DNA from: Yunchengibacter salinarum
GTDB lineage: Bacteria; Pseudomonadota; Alphaproteobacteria; Sphingomonadales; Kordiimonadaceae
Direction: 5' to 3'
NCBI RefSeq assembly: GCF_037658235.1
Contig: NZ_JBBJLN010000004.1
Coordinates: 124,001 to 188,000 of the forward strand
Length of the DNA stretch: 64,000 nt
Shown: piece by piece, positions 27,192 to 36,380 of the stretch
How the letters are laid out: every line of letters starts with the position of its first letter
Numbering within the stretch: the first letter of the stretch is position 1
Position numbers and translations under genes: made by a program
The notes under the pieces: generated by a model
The model's input: the letters and a program-made list of their open reading frames with translations, nothing else
The model's database searches: none
Told to the model about the DNA's origin: nothing

Positions 27192-29138
27192 ATGCTGCTG
27201 AAAATGCGCGGCGGACTCGATTCCATCTTTGTCACCCTGCTGCTTGGCGTGCTTATCGCCGCCTTCGCCATCTGGGGGATCGGCCCCGGCATACTGAGCG
27301 GCGTGGGCGATGAAGTGGCCACGGTGGGGGAGCGGGAAATCCCCGCCGATCAATATGCCCGCCGCCTGCGGCAGCGCGTGCAGGACATTCAGGGCCGCGT
27401 CGGCGGCGAGATGAATGCCGAGCAGATCATACAGACCTTCCAGCTTGATCAGCAGGTGCTGCGCCAGATGGTGGCGGAAACCGCCGTGGGCGAGCATACC
27501 CGGTCGCTGGGAATGCGCGCCACGGATCGGGAAGTGGCGGAGCAACTGGCCTCGTTCGATGCCTTCACCCTGCCCGACGGCACGCTGAGCCGGGAAATGA
27601 TGCGGCAGGCCCTGCGCGGCGCGGGCCTGACGGAAAAAGACTTCATCCGCGACCTGCGGCGCTCGCTGGCGCAAAGCCAACTGGTGCAAAGCATGGCCGC
27701 CGCCGCCCCGCAGCCGCGCCTGTTGGCGGAAAAGCTCTATCGCTGGCGGGAGGAGCGGCGCTTTGCCACGCTGATCAACCTGCCCGCCGACGCCGTGGAG
27801 TCCGTACCGGAGCCGGATGAAGAGAATATCAAGACCTATTACGAATCCAACAAGCAGGCCTATCGATCCGACGAACAACGCTCCTACAGCTATGTGCTGC
27901 TCACGCCCCGGCGCTTCATGGATGATGTGACGGTGGATGAAGAAGACCTGAAAGCGGCCTATGATGCCCGCTATGATGAATTCATCGACCCGGAGCTGCG
28001 CTTTGTCCGGCAGGTGAGCCTTGAGAGCCGCGAACAGGCGGAGCAGTTTATCGAAAAGGTGGAACAGGGCGCGGACTTCACCGAAACCGCCGCTGACATG
28101 ACCGCCTTTTCCAAAGATGAAATCGCGCTGGGTGACCTGACCCGCGACGACCTCGCCACCGATTTCAGCGAGACCGCCGCGGACGCCGTGTTCGACCTGG
28201 AAAGCGGCGGCCTGACCCGCCCCATGGAAGGGCTGGCGGGCTGGGATGTCTTTCAGGTGGGGGAAATCACGCCCGGCACCACCCAGACCCTGGACGAGGT
28301 GCGCGACACCCTGAAGCAGGACATCAAGCGCGAAAACGCCATCGATACCATGTTCGACTTCCTGCCAAAGCTGGAAGACGCGGTGGCGATGGAAGGTGAT
28401 CTTGCCAAGGCCGCGGAAAAGGTGGGGCTGGAAGTGGCGCGGGTCGATAGTGTCACCCGGCGCGGGCTGGGCCCGGACGGGGCACGCAAGCTGACCGATC
28501 CCACCGAGTTCCGCATTCTCGCCAAAGCCTGGCAGGATATGCATGTGGATGATGCCCCGCGCCTTTTCGATGTGGATTCCTCCAACGCCGAACAGGGCCT
28601 GTTCATGCTGGACCTGAAACAGGTCACGCCGCCCGCGGAAAAGCCGCTGGATCAGGTACGGGAAACCGTCATCCGTGACTGGAAAGACCAGAAGCGGCAG
28701 GAAAAGGCCGGGCTTTTGGCAGAAACCGCTCTGGAGCGGCTGAAAAAAGGCGAATCCGCCGAGGAAATCGCCGCGGACATGGGCGGTACCTCGTTCGAAG
28801 CCAAGGCCGTGACCCGTACCGCGCGCAGCGAAAATACCAGCCTGTCCCGGAATATCCGTGCCCTGATCTATGATCTCGGCGACGGTGAAGCCGGGCTGGA
28901 ACGAGCGGCCGATGGCAACGGCTATGTGGTCGTGCGCGTGGATGACGTGCGCCCCGGCGATCCGCTCGCCGATGTGGCGGCGGTGGACGCGCTGCACGAC
29001 CAGTTGCGGGACTCCTTCGCCGATGACCTTCTGCGCCAGTATCAGGATACGCTGCTGGACCGCTTTGAGCCCACCGTGAACCAGGCCATGATCGATCAGG
29101 TGGTGGACGTGCAGACCGGTGGCGCCCCCACGCGCTGA
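27192..29138 (+). CDS. ppiD: Peptidylprolyl isomerase / periplasmic folding factor PpiD-like
   Basis: 648 aa membrane-anchored periplasmic chaperone. It has one N-terminal transmembrane helix (SIFVTLLLGVLIAAFAIWGIG), a SurA-N-like helical domain (ADQYARRLRQRVQDIQ ... REVAEQLASFDAF), a parvulin-type domain in the middle (about residues 250-360) and a helical C-terminal half. It helps newly secreted outer-membrane proteins fold. The start at 27192 (MLLKMRGGLDSIF) is the family start and follows AGGGAG. trpE follows by 24 bp, a linkage also seen in other alphaproteobacteria. Confidence 0.92.
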   Translation: MLLKMRGGLDSIFVTLLLGVLIAAFAIWGIGPGILSGVGDEVATVGEREIPADQYARRLRQRVQDIQGRVGGEMNAEQIIQTFQLDQQVLRQMVAETAVGEHTRSLGMRATDREVAEQLASFDAFTLPDGTLSREMMRQALRGAGLTEKDFIRDLRRSLAQSQLVQSMAAAAPQPRLLAEKLYRWREERRFATLINLPADAVESVPEPDEENIKTYYESNKQAYRSDEQRSYSYVLLTPRRFMDDVTVDEEDLKAAYDARYDEFIDPELRFVRQVSLESREQAEQFIEKVEQGADFTETAADMTAFSKDEIALGDLTRDDLATDFSETAADAVFDLESGGLTRPMEGLAGWDVFQVGEITPGTTQTLDEVRDTLKQDIKRENAIDTMFDFLPKLEDAVAMEGDLAKAAEKVGLEVARVDSVTRRGLGPDGARKLTDPTEFRILAKAWQDMHVDDAPRLFDVDSSNAEQGLFMLDLKQVTPPAEKPLDQVRETVIRDWKDQKRQEKAGLLAETALERLKKGESAEEIAADMGGTSFEAKAVTRTARSENTSLSRNIRALIYDLGDGEAGLERAADGNGYVVVRVDDVRPGDPLADVAAVDALHDQLRDSFADDLLRQYQDTLLDRFEPTVNQAMIDQVVDVQTGGAPTR

Positions 29139-29162
29139 CCTTGTGCATTGAAGGAGACAGAC

Positions 29163-30710
29163 GTGGACGCCTCCACTTCCGCCATTGACGGACCTGGCCG
29201 TGGCCCGGATCGCGCTTATGCACTGGACACCCTGGCCGCGGGCCGGCCAGTGGTATGGTGGCGCACGCTTGTGGCGGACCTGGACACGCCGGTATCCGCC
29301 TATCTGAAGCTATCGGCGGGGGAGCGGTTCAGTTGCCTGCTCGAATCCGTCGAAGGCGGTGATACCCGTGGCCGCTATTCCATCATCGGCCTTGCGCCCG
29401 ACGTGATCTGGCGGGTGCGTGGCACATCGGCGGAAATCTGCCGACAGGTTCCGCAGGATGGCGGCGCCATCGCCTTCACCCCGCAGGATACACCACCGCT
29501 GGATGCCCTGCGCGCACTGGAAGCGGAAAGCCGCATCGACCTGCCGGACCATCTGCCCCCCATGGCGGCGGGCATGGCGGGCTATATGGGCTATGACATG
29601 GTGCGGCAGATGGAGCGGCTCGGCTCGGCGCCGCCCGCCGATCTGGACACGCCGGACGCCCTGTTCATCCGCCCAACCATAATGGCCGTTTTTGACAGCG
29701 TGACAAATCTAGTCACCCTGGTCACACCGATCCGCGCCGCGGCTTCCGGCGCTGACCCGAAAAAACTGATCACGGAAGCCGAGAGCCGGATCGCAACCAT
29801 GATCCAACGGCTGGATGCGCCGATCCCCACCGGTCCCGCTTCCCCCGCGCCGCCCTCACGGCTGGACGCGGTGAGCAATACCGGCCCTGATCGCTATGGC
29901 CGGATGGTGCAAGCGGCGCAGGAACATATTCTGGCCGGGGATATCTTTCAGGTGGTGCTGAGCCAGCGCTTCACCATGCCGTTCGCCCTGCCCCCGTTCA
30001 GCCTGTACCGGGCGCTGAGGCGCCTCAATCCGTCGCCCTTCATGTATCACCTGTCGTTCGACGATCTGGCGATTGTGGGGTCCAGCCCGGAAATCCTGGT
30101 GCGGCTCAGGGACAATGAAGTAACGATCCGCCCCATTGCCGGCACCCGCAAGCGCGGTCAGAACCGGGAGGAGGACGCGGCACTGGCCAGGGATCTGCTG
30201 AGCGACCCCAAGGAACTGTCCGAACATCTGATGCTGCTGGATCTGGGCCGGAATGATGTGGGCCGCGTGGCCGAGCCGGGCAGCGTGCGGGTCACGGCAC
30301 GCAACACCATCGAATACTATTCCCATGTGATGCACATCGTCTCCAATGTGGTGGGGCAGTTGCGGGCGGGCTGCGATGCCATTGACGCGCTCGCCGCCGG
30401 GTTCCCGGCGGGCACCGTTTCCGGCGCGCCCAAGGTGAAAGCCATGGAGATCATCGACTCTCTGGAAGTGAATGCACGCGGCGTCTATGCGGGCAGCGTC
30501 GGCTATTTCAGCGCCAATGGCAGCATGGACAGCGCCATTGTCCTGCGCACCGCCATTTTGAAGGATGGCAAAATGCATGTACAGGCAGGCGCCGGCATTG
30601 TGGCGGATAGCGACCCCGCCGCCGAACAGCAGGAATGTGAAAACAAGGCGCGGGCACTGGTGGCGGCGGCACGGGAGGCCCTGCGCTTTGCCCGGTCCAA
30701 CCGGGGCTAG
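29163..30710 (+). CDS. trpE: Anthranilate synthase component I
   Basis: Chorismate-using subunit of anthranilate synthase, first step of tryptophan synthesis. 515 aa from a GTG start at 29163, chosen for the AAGGAG site 7 bases upstream; a TTG 15 bp earlier would overlap that site. N-terminal domain with the feedback-binding region (LLESVEGGDTRGRYSIIG); catalytic domain with PSPFMYHLSFDD, IRPIAGTRKRG, LMLLDLGRNDVGRVA and FPAGTVSGAPKVKAMEIID. The partner trpG is not adjacent: a gene on the other strand separates them. Confidence 0.96.
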   Translation: MDASTSAIDGPGRGPDRAYALDTLAAGRPVVWWRTLVADLDTPVSAYLKLSAGERFSCLLESVEGGDTRGRYSIIGLAPDVIWRVRGTSAEICRQVPQDGGAIAFTPQDTPPLDALRALEAESRIDLPDHLPPMAAGMAGYMGYDMVRQMERLGSAPPADLDTPDALFIRPTIMAVFDSVTNLVTLVTPIRAAASGADPKKLITEAESRIATMIQRLDAPIPTGPASPAPPSRLDAVSNTGPDRYGRMVQAAQEHILAGDIFQVVLSQRFTMPFALPPFSLYRALRRLNPSPFMYHLSFDDLAIVGSSPEILVRLRDNEVTIRPIAGTRKRGQNREEDAALARDLLSDPKELSEHLMLLDLGRNDVGRVAEPGSVRVTARNTIEYYSHVMHIVSNVVGQLRAGCDAIDALAAGFPAGTVSGAPKVKAMEIIDSLEVNARGVYAGSVGYFSANGSMDSAIVLRTAILKDGKMHVQAGAGIVADSDPAAEQQECENKARALVAAAREALRFARSNRG

Positions 30711-30729
30711 TCCCCGCCGATCGTTACCG

Positions 30730-31914
30730 TCACCGCCCCGGCACCCGGCGCGCCCCATTTGCCCCGTTTGATCCGTTCACAAGGTCGGATCGGCGCGTTT
30801 CCATCCGGTGATGAATAACCTGGGACAGGGGCACCAGCACAAATCCCCGGTCACTCAGGCCGTCCCGCCAGGCATTCAGCACTTTCAGCGTCACCGGATA
30901 GGGGTGGCCGATGGCGATGGCCTGACCATGCTCGGCGGCGATCGCCTCCGCCTTGGCCAACTGGCCGCGTATATAGGCGGCATCCTTCCGGTTATCCAGA
31001 AACACATCCCGCGTCGCCGCCGGTACGTGCAGGGAATCCGCCGAATCCAGGGCCCGGCTTTCCGGCGTGGTGCGGCTGTCCAGAAAATAGACACCGCGCC
31101 GTTTCAACGCGGCCATAAGGCGGTCCATCCGGCCACGATTTTCGGTCAACAGGCTGCCCATATGGTTATTGACCCCGGCAAAACCCTCAAAGCGGGACAG
31201 GTTCCATCGCAGGTCCCGGTCGAAGTCGGCACCGCTCTGGCCCATGCGCAACACATGCGGGCCGGGATTGACCGCCGCGCTCTTGGGCTGCATGGGCAGA
31301 TGCACCATCAGTTCATGGCCCGCGGCGGCCAGTTTTTCTGTCTGGTCGGGCAGCCCGTCCGCATATGGCAGAAAAGCCAGCGTATACGGGCCCGGCATCC
31401 GGGCCAGTCGCCGTGCGGCGCGGGTGCTCAGGCCCAGATCGTCAATCACCACGGCCACGCGCGGGCGGTCACCGCCGTCCCAGAATGCCTGAAACCGCCG
31501 CCAGGGGGGCGGCTGATCCGCTTGTGGCGCCGCGTCTTCAAGCTCCGATGGCGGCGCGGGTGCCTCAATCTCAGCCGCATCCGGGTCATTCCCGTCAATG
31601 GGCACGGCGCCGCGCATGTCTTCAAGGATGGCGCGCGTGTCCGGGTCTCTCTGTTCCGCGACTCCGTCCGCTCTGCCCTTGTCCGGCGTGATCCGCACCG
31701 TGTCCGTGGCGATCACATAGATCAGCCCCACCGTGATCACCACCACCACGGCGCCATATCCCATGGCGGCATAGCGCAGCCAGCGGGACCGCGCCGAACC
31801 CTTGGCACCATTCGTCGGCACCTGCCCCCGCGCCTTTCGCCCGCGCGCAGACACAGGCTTGCGGCGCGCGGCCTGTCGCCCTTTATTGTGCGTTTTCTCC
31901 GGCTTTCCCGCCAC
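30730..31914 (-). CDS. Divergent polysaccharide deacetylase (YibQ family)
   Basis: Membrane-anchored protein of the DUF610/YibQ family, a divergent NodB-fold group of unproven activity usually linked with cell-wall hydrolase genes. A Lys/Arg-rich N-terminus and one transmembrane helix (AMGYGAVVVVITVGLIYVIA) precede an acidic Pro-rich linker, then the fold from PRVAVVIDDLGLSTRAARRL through HELMVHLPMQPKS, GVNNHMGSLLTEN and GVYFLDSRTTPES to AIAIGHPYPVTL. A GTG start at 31914 is proposed for its GGGAGG eight bases upstream (394 aa); an ATG at 31989 is possible. Convergent to trpE (19 bp) and divergent from trpG. Confidence 0.85.
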   Translation of the reverse strand: MAGKPEKTHNKGRQAARRKPVSARGRKARGQVPTNGAKGSARSRWLRYAAMGYGAVVVVITVGLIYVIATDTVRITPDKGRADGVAEQRDPDTRAILEDMRGAVPIDGNDPDAAEIEAPAPPSELEDAAPQADQPPPWRRFQAFWDGGDRPRVAVVIDDLGLSTRAARRLARMPGPYTLAFLPYADGLPDQTEKLAAAGHELMVHLPMQPKSAAVNPGPHVLRMGQSGADFDRDLRWNLSRFEGFAGVNNHMGSLLTENRGRMDRLMAALKRRGVYFLDSRTTPESRALDSADSLHVPAATRDVFLDNRKDAAYIRGQLAKAEAIAAEHGQAIAIGHPYPVTLKVLNAWRDGLSDRGFVLVPLSQVIHHRMETRRSDLVNGSNGANGARRVPGR

Positions 31915-31988
31915 GGGGCCTGCCTCCCGGATTGTGTACCATGGGGCATCACGCCCCCGACCACCCACACTATCGCCCGGCCCAAACA

Positions 31989-32017
31989 TTGACAACGGGC
32001 GCAAAAGCCGCAATCTC
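31989..32017 (+). promoter_or_regulatory. Candidate promoter of trpG-trpD-trpC
   Basis: TTGACA (31989-31994, perfect -35) and AATCTC (32012-32017, weak -10) with 17 bp spacing, 70 bp before trpG. Since trpG is cut off from trpE by the opposite-strand gene, it needs its own promoter; this is the best candidate. No Trp-rich leader peptide was seen. Confidence 0.35.
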
Positions 32018-32087
32018 CGCCGGGTAAGTCATGTGGAAAGGCGTGCTTTTCCGCTCAGTCCCCGTCGCCCTGTAGCGAGAACCGGCC

Positions 32088-32678
32088 ATGATCCTTCTGA
32101 TCGATAATTATGACAGCTTCACCTATAATTTGTTTCATTACATCAAGGAACTGGGGGTGGATGTCAGGGTTTTTCGCAATGATGCCATCAGTGTGGACGA
32201 CGCGCTGGCCCTGCGCCCCGCCGGCGTGGTGTTGTCGCCCGGCCCCTCGGACCCCGACCATGCCGGCATCTGTCTGGACATGGTGCACGCCGCCGCGGAT
32301 CATCGCTTGCCGCTTTTGGGGGTCTGTCTTGGCCATCAGGCCATTGGTCAGGCTTTTGGCGGCCAGGTGACGCGGGCGGATCGGGTCATGCATGGCAAGA
32401 CCAGCCCGATCCGGCACAAGGGAAAGGGCGTGTTTGCCGGTCTGGAAAACCCCTTTACCGCCACCCGGTATCACAGCCTGGTGGTGGCACGGGAAAGCCT
32501 GCCCAAATGCCTGACCATTACGGCTGAAAGCGCCGATGACGGCCTGATCATGGGCTTGCAACATAAAAAGCTGCCGATTCACGGGGTCCAGTTCCACCCG
32601 GAAAGCATCGCCAGCGAACACGGCCATGCCCTGCTGAAGAATTTCTGCTCGCTGCTGCCCAAGCCGGAGGCCGCGTGA
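32088..32678 (+). CDS. trpG: Anthranilate synthase component II (glutamine amidotransferase)
   Basis: Glutaminase subunit supplying ammonia to TrpE. 196 aa class I amidotransferase: MILLIDNYDSFTYNLFHYI, the nucleophile cysteine in LGVCLGHQAIGQAFGG, HGKTSPI, and the His-Glu pair in HGVQFHPESIAS. Similar to PabA, so it may also serve aminodeoxychorismate synthase. The stop overlaps the trpD start (TGATG). Confidence 0.96.
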   Translation: MILLIDNYDSFTYNLFHYIKELGVDVRVFRNDAISVDDALALRPAGVVLSPGPSDPDHAGICLDMVHAAADHRLPLLGVCLGHQAIGQAFGGQVTRADRVMHGKTSPIRHKGKGVFAGLENPFTATRYHSLVVARESLPKCLTITAESADDGLIMGLQHKKLPIHGVQFHPESIASEHGHALLKNFCSLLPKPEAA

Positions 32679-33730
32679 TGAGTCTGGTGCCCTGCCTTGC
32701 CAGACTGGCCGACGGCGCGACGCTGACCGCCGAAGAGGCGGAAGACGCCTTCGAGACCATCATGTCCGGCACCGCCGACCTGGCCCAGATGGGCGCCTTT
32801 CTGATGGCGCTGCGCCTGCGCGGCGAAACCGTCCCCGAAGTGGTGGGCGGCGCCAGGGTGCTGCGCCAAAAGGCGGACCATGTGCCCGCCCCCGCCGATG
32901 TGGTGGATACATGCGGCACCGGCGGCGACGGCCTTGGCACCTATAATATTTCCACCGCCGCCGCCCTCGTGGCATCCGCGGCGGGCGTGCCGGTGGCCAA
33001 GCATGGCAACCGTTCGGTATCCTCCCGATCCGGTTCGGCGGATGTATTGCAGGCCCTTGGCGCCGATCTGGAAATGCCGGTGGCACGCCACGGCGAGAGC
33101 CTGAAACGCTTCGGCTTCACCTTCATGTTCGCGCCCAGCCATCATCGTGCCATGCGCCATGTGGCGCCGGTGCGCGCATCCCTGAAGCTGCGCAGCATCT
33201 TCAACGTGCTTGGCCCGCTGGCCAACCCGGCGGGGGCAAAGCGGCAGGTGCTGGGGGTGTATAACGTCCGCTGGCTGGACCTGATGGCGGAAACGCTGGC
33301 CCGGCTGGGCAGCGAGCATGTGTGGGTCGTCCATGGCAGCGACGGCCTTGACGAGCTGACCACCACCGGCGAAACCCATGTGGCCGAAATGCGCGACGGC
33401 GCGGTGCGCCGCTTCACCCTGACCCCGGAAGATGTGGGGCTTGGGCGCACATCACTGGACGCGCTCAAGGGCGGGGACGCGGAAGCGAACGCCACCGCAA
33501 TTCGTCGCGTTCTTGCCGGGGAACGGATCGCTTTCCGGGATATCGTGCTGCTGAATGCGGGCGCCGCCCTGCATGTGGGCGGCCACGCGCCTACCCTGCG
33601 GGACGGTGTGGACCAGGCCCGACAGGTGGTGGACAATGGCCAGGCCGAGGCCCATCTTGCCCATTGGATCGCCTTTACCCGCACATCGGGCGAGCCCCGT
33701 GCGGAAGACAGGGAGGGAAACACCCCGTGA
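32678..33730 (+). CDS. trpD: Anthranilate phosphoribosyltransferase
   Basis: Second step of the tryptophan branch, joining anthranilate to PRPP. 350 aa with the Gly-rich PRPP motif DTCGTGGDGLGTYNIST, KHGNRSVSSRSGSADVLQALG, the catalytic-loop FAPSHHRAM and NPAGAKRQVLGVY. The ATG at 32678 overlaps the trpG stop. The 3' end overlaps the trpC start. Confidence 0.97.
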   Translation: MSLVPCLARLADGATLTAEEAEDAFETIMSGTADLAQMGAFLMALRLRGETVPEVVGGARVLRQKADHVPAPADVVDTCGTGGDGLGTYNISTAAALVASAAGVPVAKHGNRSVSSRSGSADVLQALGADLEMPVARHGESLKRFGFTFMFAPSHHRAMRHVAPVRASLKLRSIFNVLGPLANPAGAKRQVLGVYNVRWLDLMAETLARLGSEHVWVVHGSDGLDELTTTGETHVAEMRDGAVRRFTLTPEDVGLGRTSLDALKGGDAEANATAIRRVLAGERIAFRDIVLLNAGAALHVGGHAPTLRDGVDQARQVVDNGQAEAHLAHWIAFTRTSGEPRAEDREGNTP

Positions 33731-34545
33731 GCGCCGCCACCCAACACCGCGACATCCTTGCCGAAATCTGCGCCGAGAAAAGGCGCCATGTGGCCGCGCG
33801 TAAGGCGGCGCGCCCCCTGACCTCGGTGGAACAGGCCGCAAGGCAGGCGCCGCCGCCGCGCGGTTTCATCAAAGCGCTTCAGACGGCCCGCAGTAAGGGC
33901 GACTATGGCTTCATCTGCGAAATCAAGAAAGCAAGCCCGTCCAAAGGGCTGATCCGGCCCGATTTCGAGCCGTCGGCACTGGCCAGAGCCTATCAGGCCG
34001 GTGGTGCAAGCTGCCTGTCCGTTCTGACTGACGAACCTTACTTTCAGGGCGCGGATGCTTATCTCGGCGAGGCGCAAGAGGCCGCCGACCTGCCGGTGCT
34101 GCGCAAGGACTTCATGGTGGACCCCTATCAGATCGTCGAAAGCCGGGCACTGGGGGCGGACTGCATATTGCTGATCCTTGCGGCACTTGAGGACCATACC
34201 GCGCGAGAGATGGAGGCACGCGCCCATGATCTGGGCATGGATGTGCTGATCGAAGTGCATGACGCGCCGGAAATGCTCAGGGCGCTGGAAATGCGCTCCC
34301 CGCTCGTGGGTATCAACAATCGCAACCTGAAAACCATGACCGTCTCGCTGGATACCACCCGCACGCTGGCGCCGATGGCACCGAAGGATCGTATTCTGGT
34401 GGCCGAATCCGGGCTCGCCACCCCGGCGGACCTGGCCGCGTGCAGCGCTGTGGGGGCGGATTGCTTCCTGATCGGGGAGACCTTCATGCGAGAGGCGGAT
34501 GTTGCGGCGGCGGTCAAGGCCCTGCACAGGAAAGGCCCGGCATGA
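33727..34545 (+). CDS. trpC: Indole-3-glycerol phosphate synthase
   Basis: TIM-barrel enzyme closing the indole ring. 272 aa from a GTG start at 33727 that overlaps the trpD stop (GTGA) and follows GGGAGGG. Motifs: ICEIKKASPSKGLIRPDF, VLTDEPYFQGADAYL, VLRKDFMVDPYQIVESRALGAD, GINNRNLKTM and LVAESGLATPADL. Monofunctional, not fused to TrpF. moaC starts within its last codons. Confidence 0.96.
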   Translation: MSAATQHRDILAEICAEKRRHVAARKAARPLTSVEQAARQAPPPRGFIKALQTARSKGDYGFICEIKKASPSKGLIRPDFEPSALARAYQAGGASCLSVLTDEPYFQGADAYLGEAQEAADLPVLRKDFMVDPYQIVESRALGADCILLILAALEDHTAREMEARAHDLGMDVLIEVHDAPEMLRALEMRSPLVGINNRNLKTMTVSLDTTRTLAPMAPKDRILVAESGLATPADLAACSAVGADCFLIGETFMREADVAAAVKALHRKGPA

Positions 34546-35042
34546 GCGACGATCCCGCACGTCTTACCCATCTGGATGAAACCGGCAAGGCCCGCATGGT
34601 GGATGTGGGGGACAAGGCCGTCACCCGCCGCACGGCGCGGGCGCAGGCAGTGGTGCGCATGGCCCCTGAAACGCTTGACGCCATTCAGGCGGGCAATCTG
34701 AAAAAGGGCGATGTGCTGGCCACGGCCCGGCTGGCGGGAATCATGGCCGCCAAGCGTACGGACAGCCTGATTCCCCTGTGTCACAGCCTGCCCCTCAGCG
34801 CCGTGGACATCCATCTGACGCCGGAGGCGCCCGACCAAATTCGCATTGAGGCCGCGGCCCATGTGGATGCCAGGACCGGCGTGGAGATGGAGGCATTGAC
34901 CGCCGCGAGCGTGGCCGCGCTGACAATTTACGACATGGCGAAGGCGATTGATCGTGGCATGACGATCACCGACGTTCGCCTGCTGGAGAAACGCGGCGGT
35001 GCGTCCGGCGACTTCCGGGCGAAGGAGACCCACAGGCCATGA
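34542..35042 (+). CDS. moaC: Cyclic pyranopterin monophosphate synthase MoaC
   Basis: Molybdenum cofactor synthesis, second half of the first step, after MoaA. 166 aa with the core motifs LTHLDETGKARMVDVGDK, GDVLATARLAGIMAAKRT, PLCHSLPLSAVDI, GVEMEALTAASVAALTIYDM and the C-terminal catalytic Lys in LLEKRGGASGDF. Its ATG overlaps the trpC stop and its end overlaps moeA, so tryptophan and molybdopterin genes form one coupled operon, a conserved alphaproteobacterial oddity. Confidence 0.97.
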   Translation: MSDDPARLTHLDETGKARMVDVGDKAVTRRTARAQAVVRMAPETLDAIQAGNLKKGDVLATARLAGIMAAKRTDSLIPLCHSLPLSAVDIHLTPEAPDQIRIEAAAHVDARTGVEMEALTAASVAALTIYDMAKAIDRGMTITDVRLLEKRGGASGDFRAKETHRP

Positions 35043-36226
35043 TTCCGTGGGAAGACGCCTTTGAGCGCATGATGGCGGATGTCCGCCCGCTGGAAAGCGA
35101 GCGGGTGGCGCTGGCGGCCGCATCGGGGCGGGTTCTGGTGGCGCCTTTGCGCGCCCGTCGGGACCAACCCGCCTTGCCGATGTCGGCCATGGATGGCTAT
35201 GCGGTGGCGAGCGCCGACCTGTCCGGCGATGAAACCCGTCTGCCACTGACGGGTGAAAGCCGCGCGGGCCGCCCGGCCCCCGCCTTCACACCCGGCACCG
35301 CCATGCGCATCTTCACGGGCGCCCCCATGCCTGCGGGAACCGATCAGGTGGTGATTCAGGAAAACGCCATAGCTGAGGGCGATCATGTGCGGCTCGCCGA
35401 CGGGCCAAACCCCGGTCGTCATGTGCGCGGCGCGGCGATCGACTTCCATCAGGGCGGCACCGTGCTTGAGGCAGGAACCTATCTGACACCGCGAGCCATC
35501 GGCCTCGCCGCAGCGGCGGGCCATGACCCCGTGATGGTGCACCGGCAGGCGAGAGTCGCCATTCTGGCAACCGGTGACGAACTGATTGACGCGGGGCAGA
35601 ATGCCGACCCGCACCAGACCGTGAATTCCAACGCCCCCATGCTGGCCACGCTGTTCACGGACCTGGGCGCTCATGTCTTACCCCCTGAACGTGCGGGGGA
35701 CCGGATGGACTCCCTCGCGTCCGCCCTGGAAAAAGCGCTCCATGCGGATCTGGTGCTGACCATTGGCGGCGCATCCGTGGGGACCCATGATCTGGTGCGG
35801 GGCGCACTGGAACAGGCGGGCGTGGCAATTCATCAACACCGGGTCGCCATGCGCCCCGGCAAACCCGTGATGACCGGGCGCAGGGGCCGCACGCATGTGA
35901 TCGGCCTGCCGGGCAATCCGGTCTCCGCTTATGTGACGGCGCGGCTGTTCGCCTGCCCGCTGGTGGATCGGCTGATGGGACGCCCGGCGCCGCGCCCGCA
36001 GGGCATTGACCTGCCCGTTGCCTGCGCCCTGCCCGCCAATGGCCCGCGCGATCATTTCATACGCGCAGAACTGGTGGGCGAACCCGGTAGCCGCAAGGTG
36101 GCGCCTCTCGGCAATCAGGACAGCAGCCTGCTAAGCGTGCTGGCACAGGCGCATGGCCTGCTGCACCGGCCCGCCGGGGCGCCCGCCGTGGAAACAGGTG
36201 ATCCGGTTCCCTTCCTGCCCCTTTGA
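35039..36226 (+). CDS. moeA: Molybdopterin molybdenumtransferase MoeA
   Basis: Inserts molybdate into adenylylated molybdopterin. 395 aa with LPMSAMDGYAV near residue 50, the central barrel (GTAMRIFTGAPMPAGTDQVVIQE), the MoaB-like GTP-gephyrin fold (VAILATGDELID, SNAPMLATLFTDLG, LTIGGASVGTHDLV, RPGKPVMTG, VIGLPGNPVSAYV) and domain IV at the end. ATGA overlap with moaC. Last gene of the trpG-moeA run; lexA follows 154 bp later behind its own operator. Confidence 0.97.
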   Translation: MIPWEDAFERMMADVRPLESERVALAAASGRVLVAPLRARRDQPALPMSAMDGYAVASADLSGDETRLPLTGESRAGRPAPAFTPGTAMRIFTGAPMPAGTDQVVIQENAIAEGDHVRLADGPNPGRHVRGAAIDFHQGGTVLEAGTYLTPRAIGLAAAAGHDPVMVHRQARVAILATGDELIDAGQNADPHQTVNSNAPMLATLFTDLGAHVLPPERAGDRMDSLASALEKALHADLVLTIGGASVGTHDLVRGALEQAGVAIHQHRVAMRPGKPVMTGRRGRTHVIGLPGNPVSAYVTARLFACPLVDRLMGRPAPRPQGIDLPVACALPANGPRDHFIRAELVGEPGSRKVAPLGNQDSSLLSVLAQAHGLLHRPAGAPAVETGDPVPFLPL

Positions 36227-36288
36227 AACGGCGCCGCCGCAGGCACGCGCGAAAAATATCGCTCTCCCCTTGTGTTGCGGGCAAACCT

Positions 36289-36303
36289 GAACTAAAAGAG
36301 AAC
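36289..36303. promoter_or_regulatory. SOS box (LexA operator) upstream of lexA
   Basis: GAAC-TAAAAGA-GAAC, the alphaproteobacterial direct-repeat LexA operator (GTTC-N7-GTTC on the other strand), 78 bp before the lexA start. It overlaps a possible -10 (TAAAAG, 36293-36298) with TTGTGT 17 bp upstream, so binding would block RNA polymerase: lexA autorepression. Confidence 0.8.
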
Positions 36304-36380
36304 ATAGGATAAACATAAACGGTCATTCATGGGCGCTCCCTGCCTGTGCGGGCCGAATTGCCGGAAATAAGGGGTGGCCA

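Noticed and set aside
26610..28997. 795-codon minus-strand frame over ppiD
   Set aside because: Fully antisense to ppiD, whose motifs and start are clear; no recognisable domain in the antisense product.
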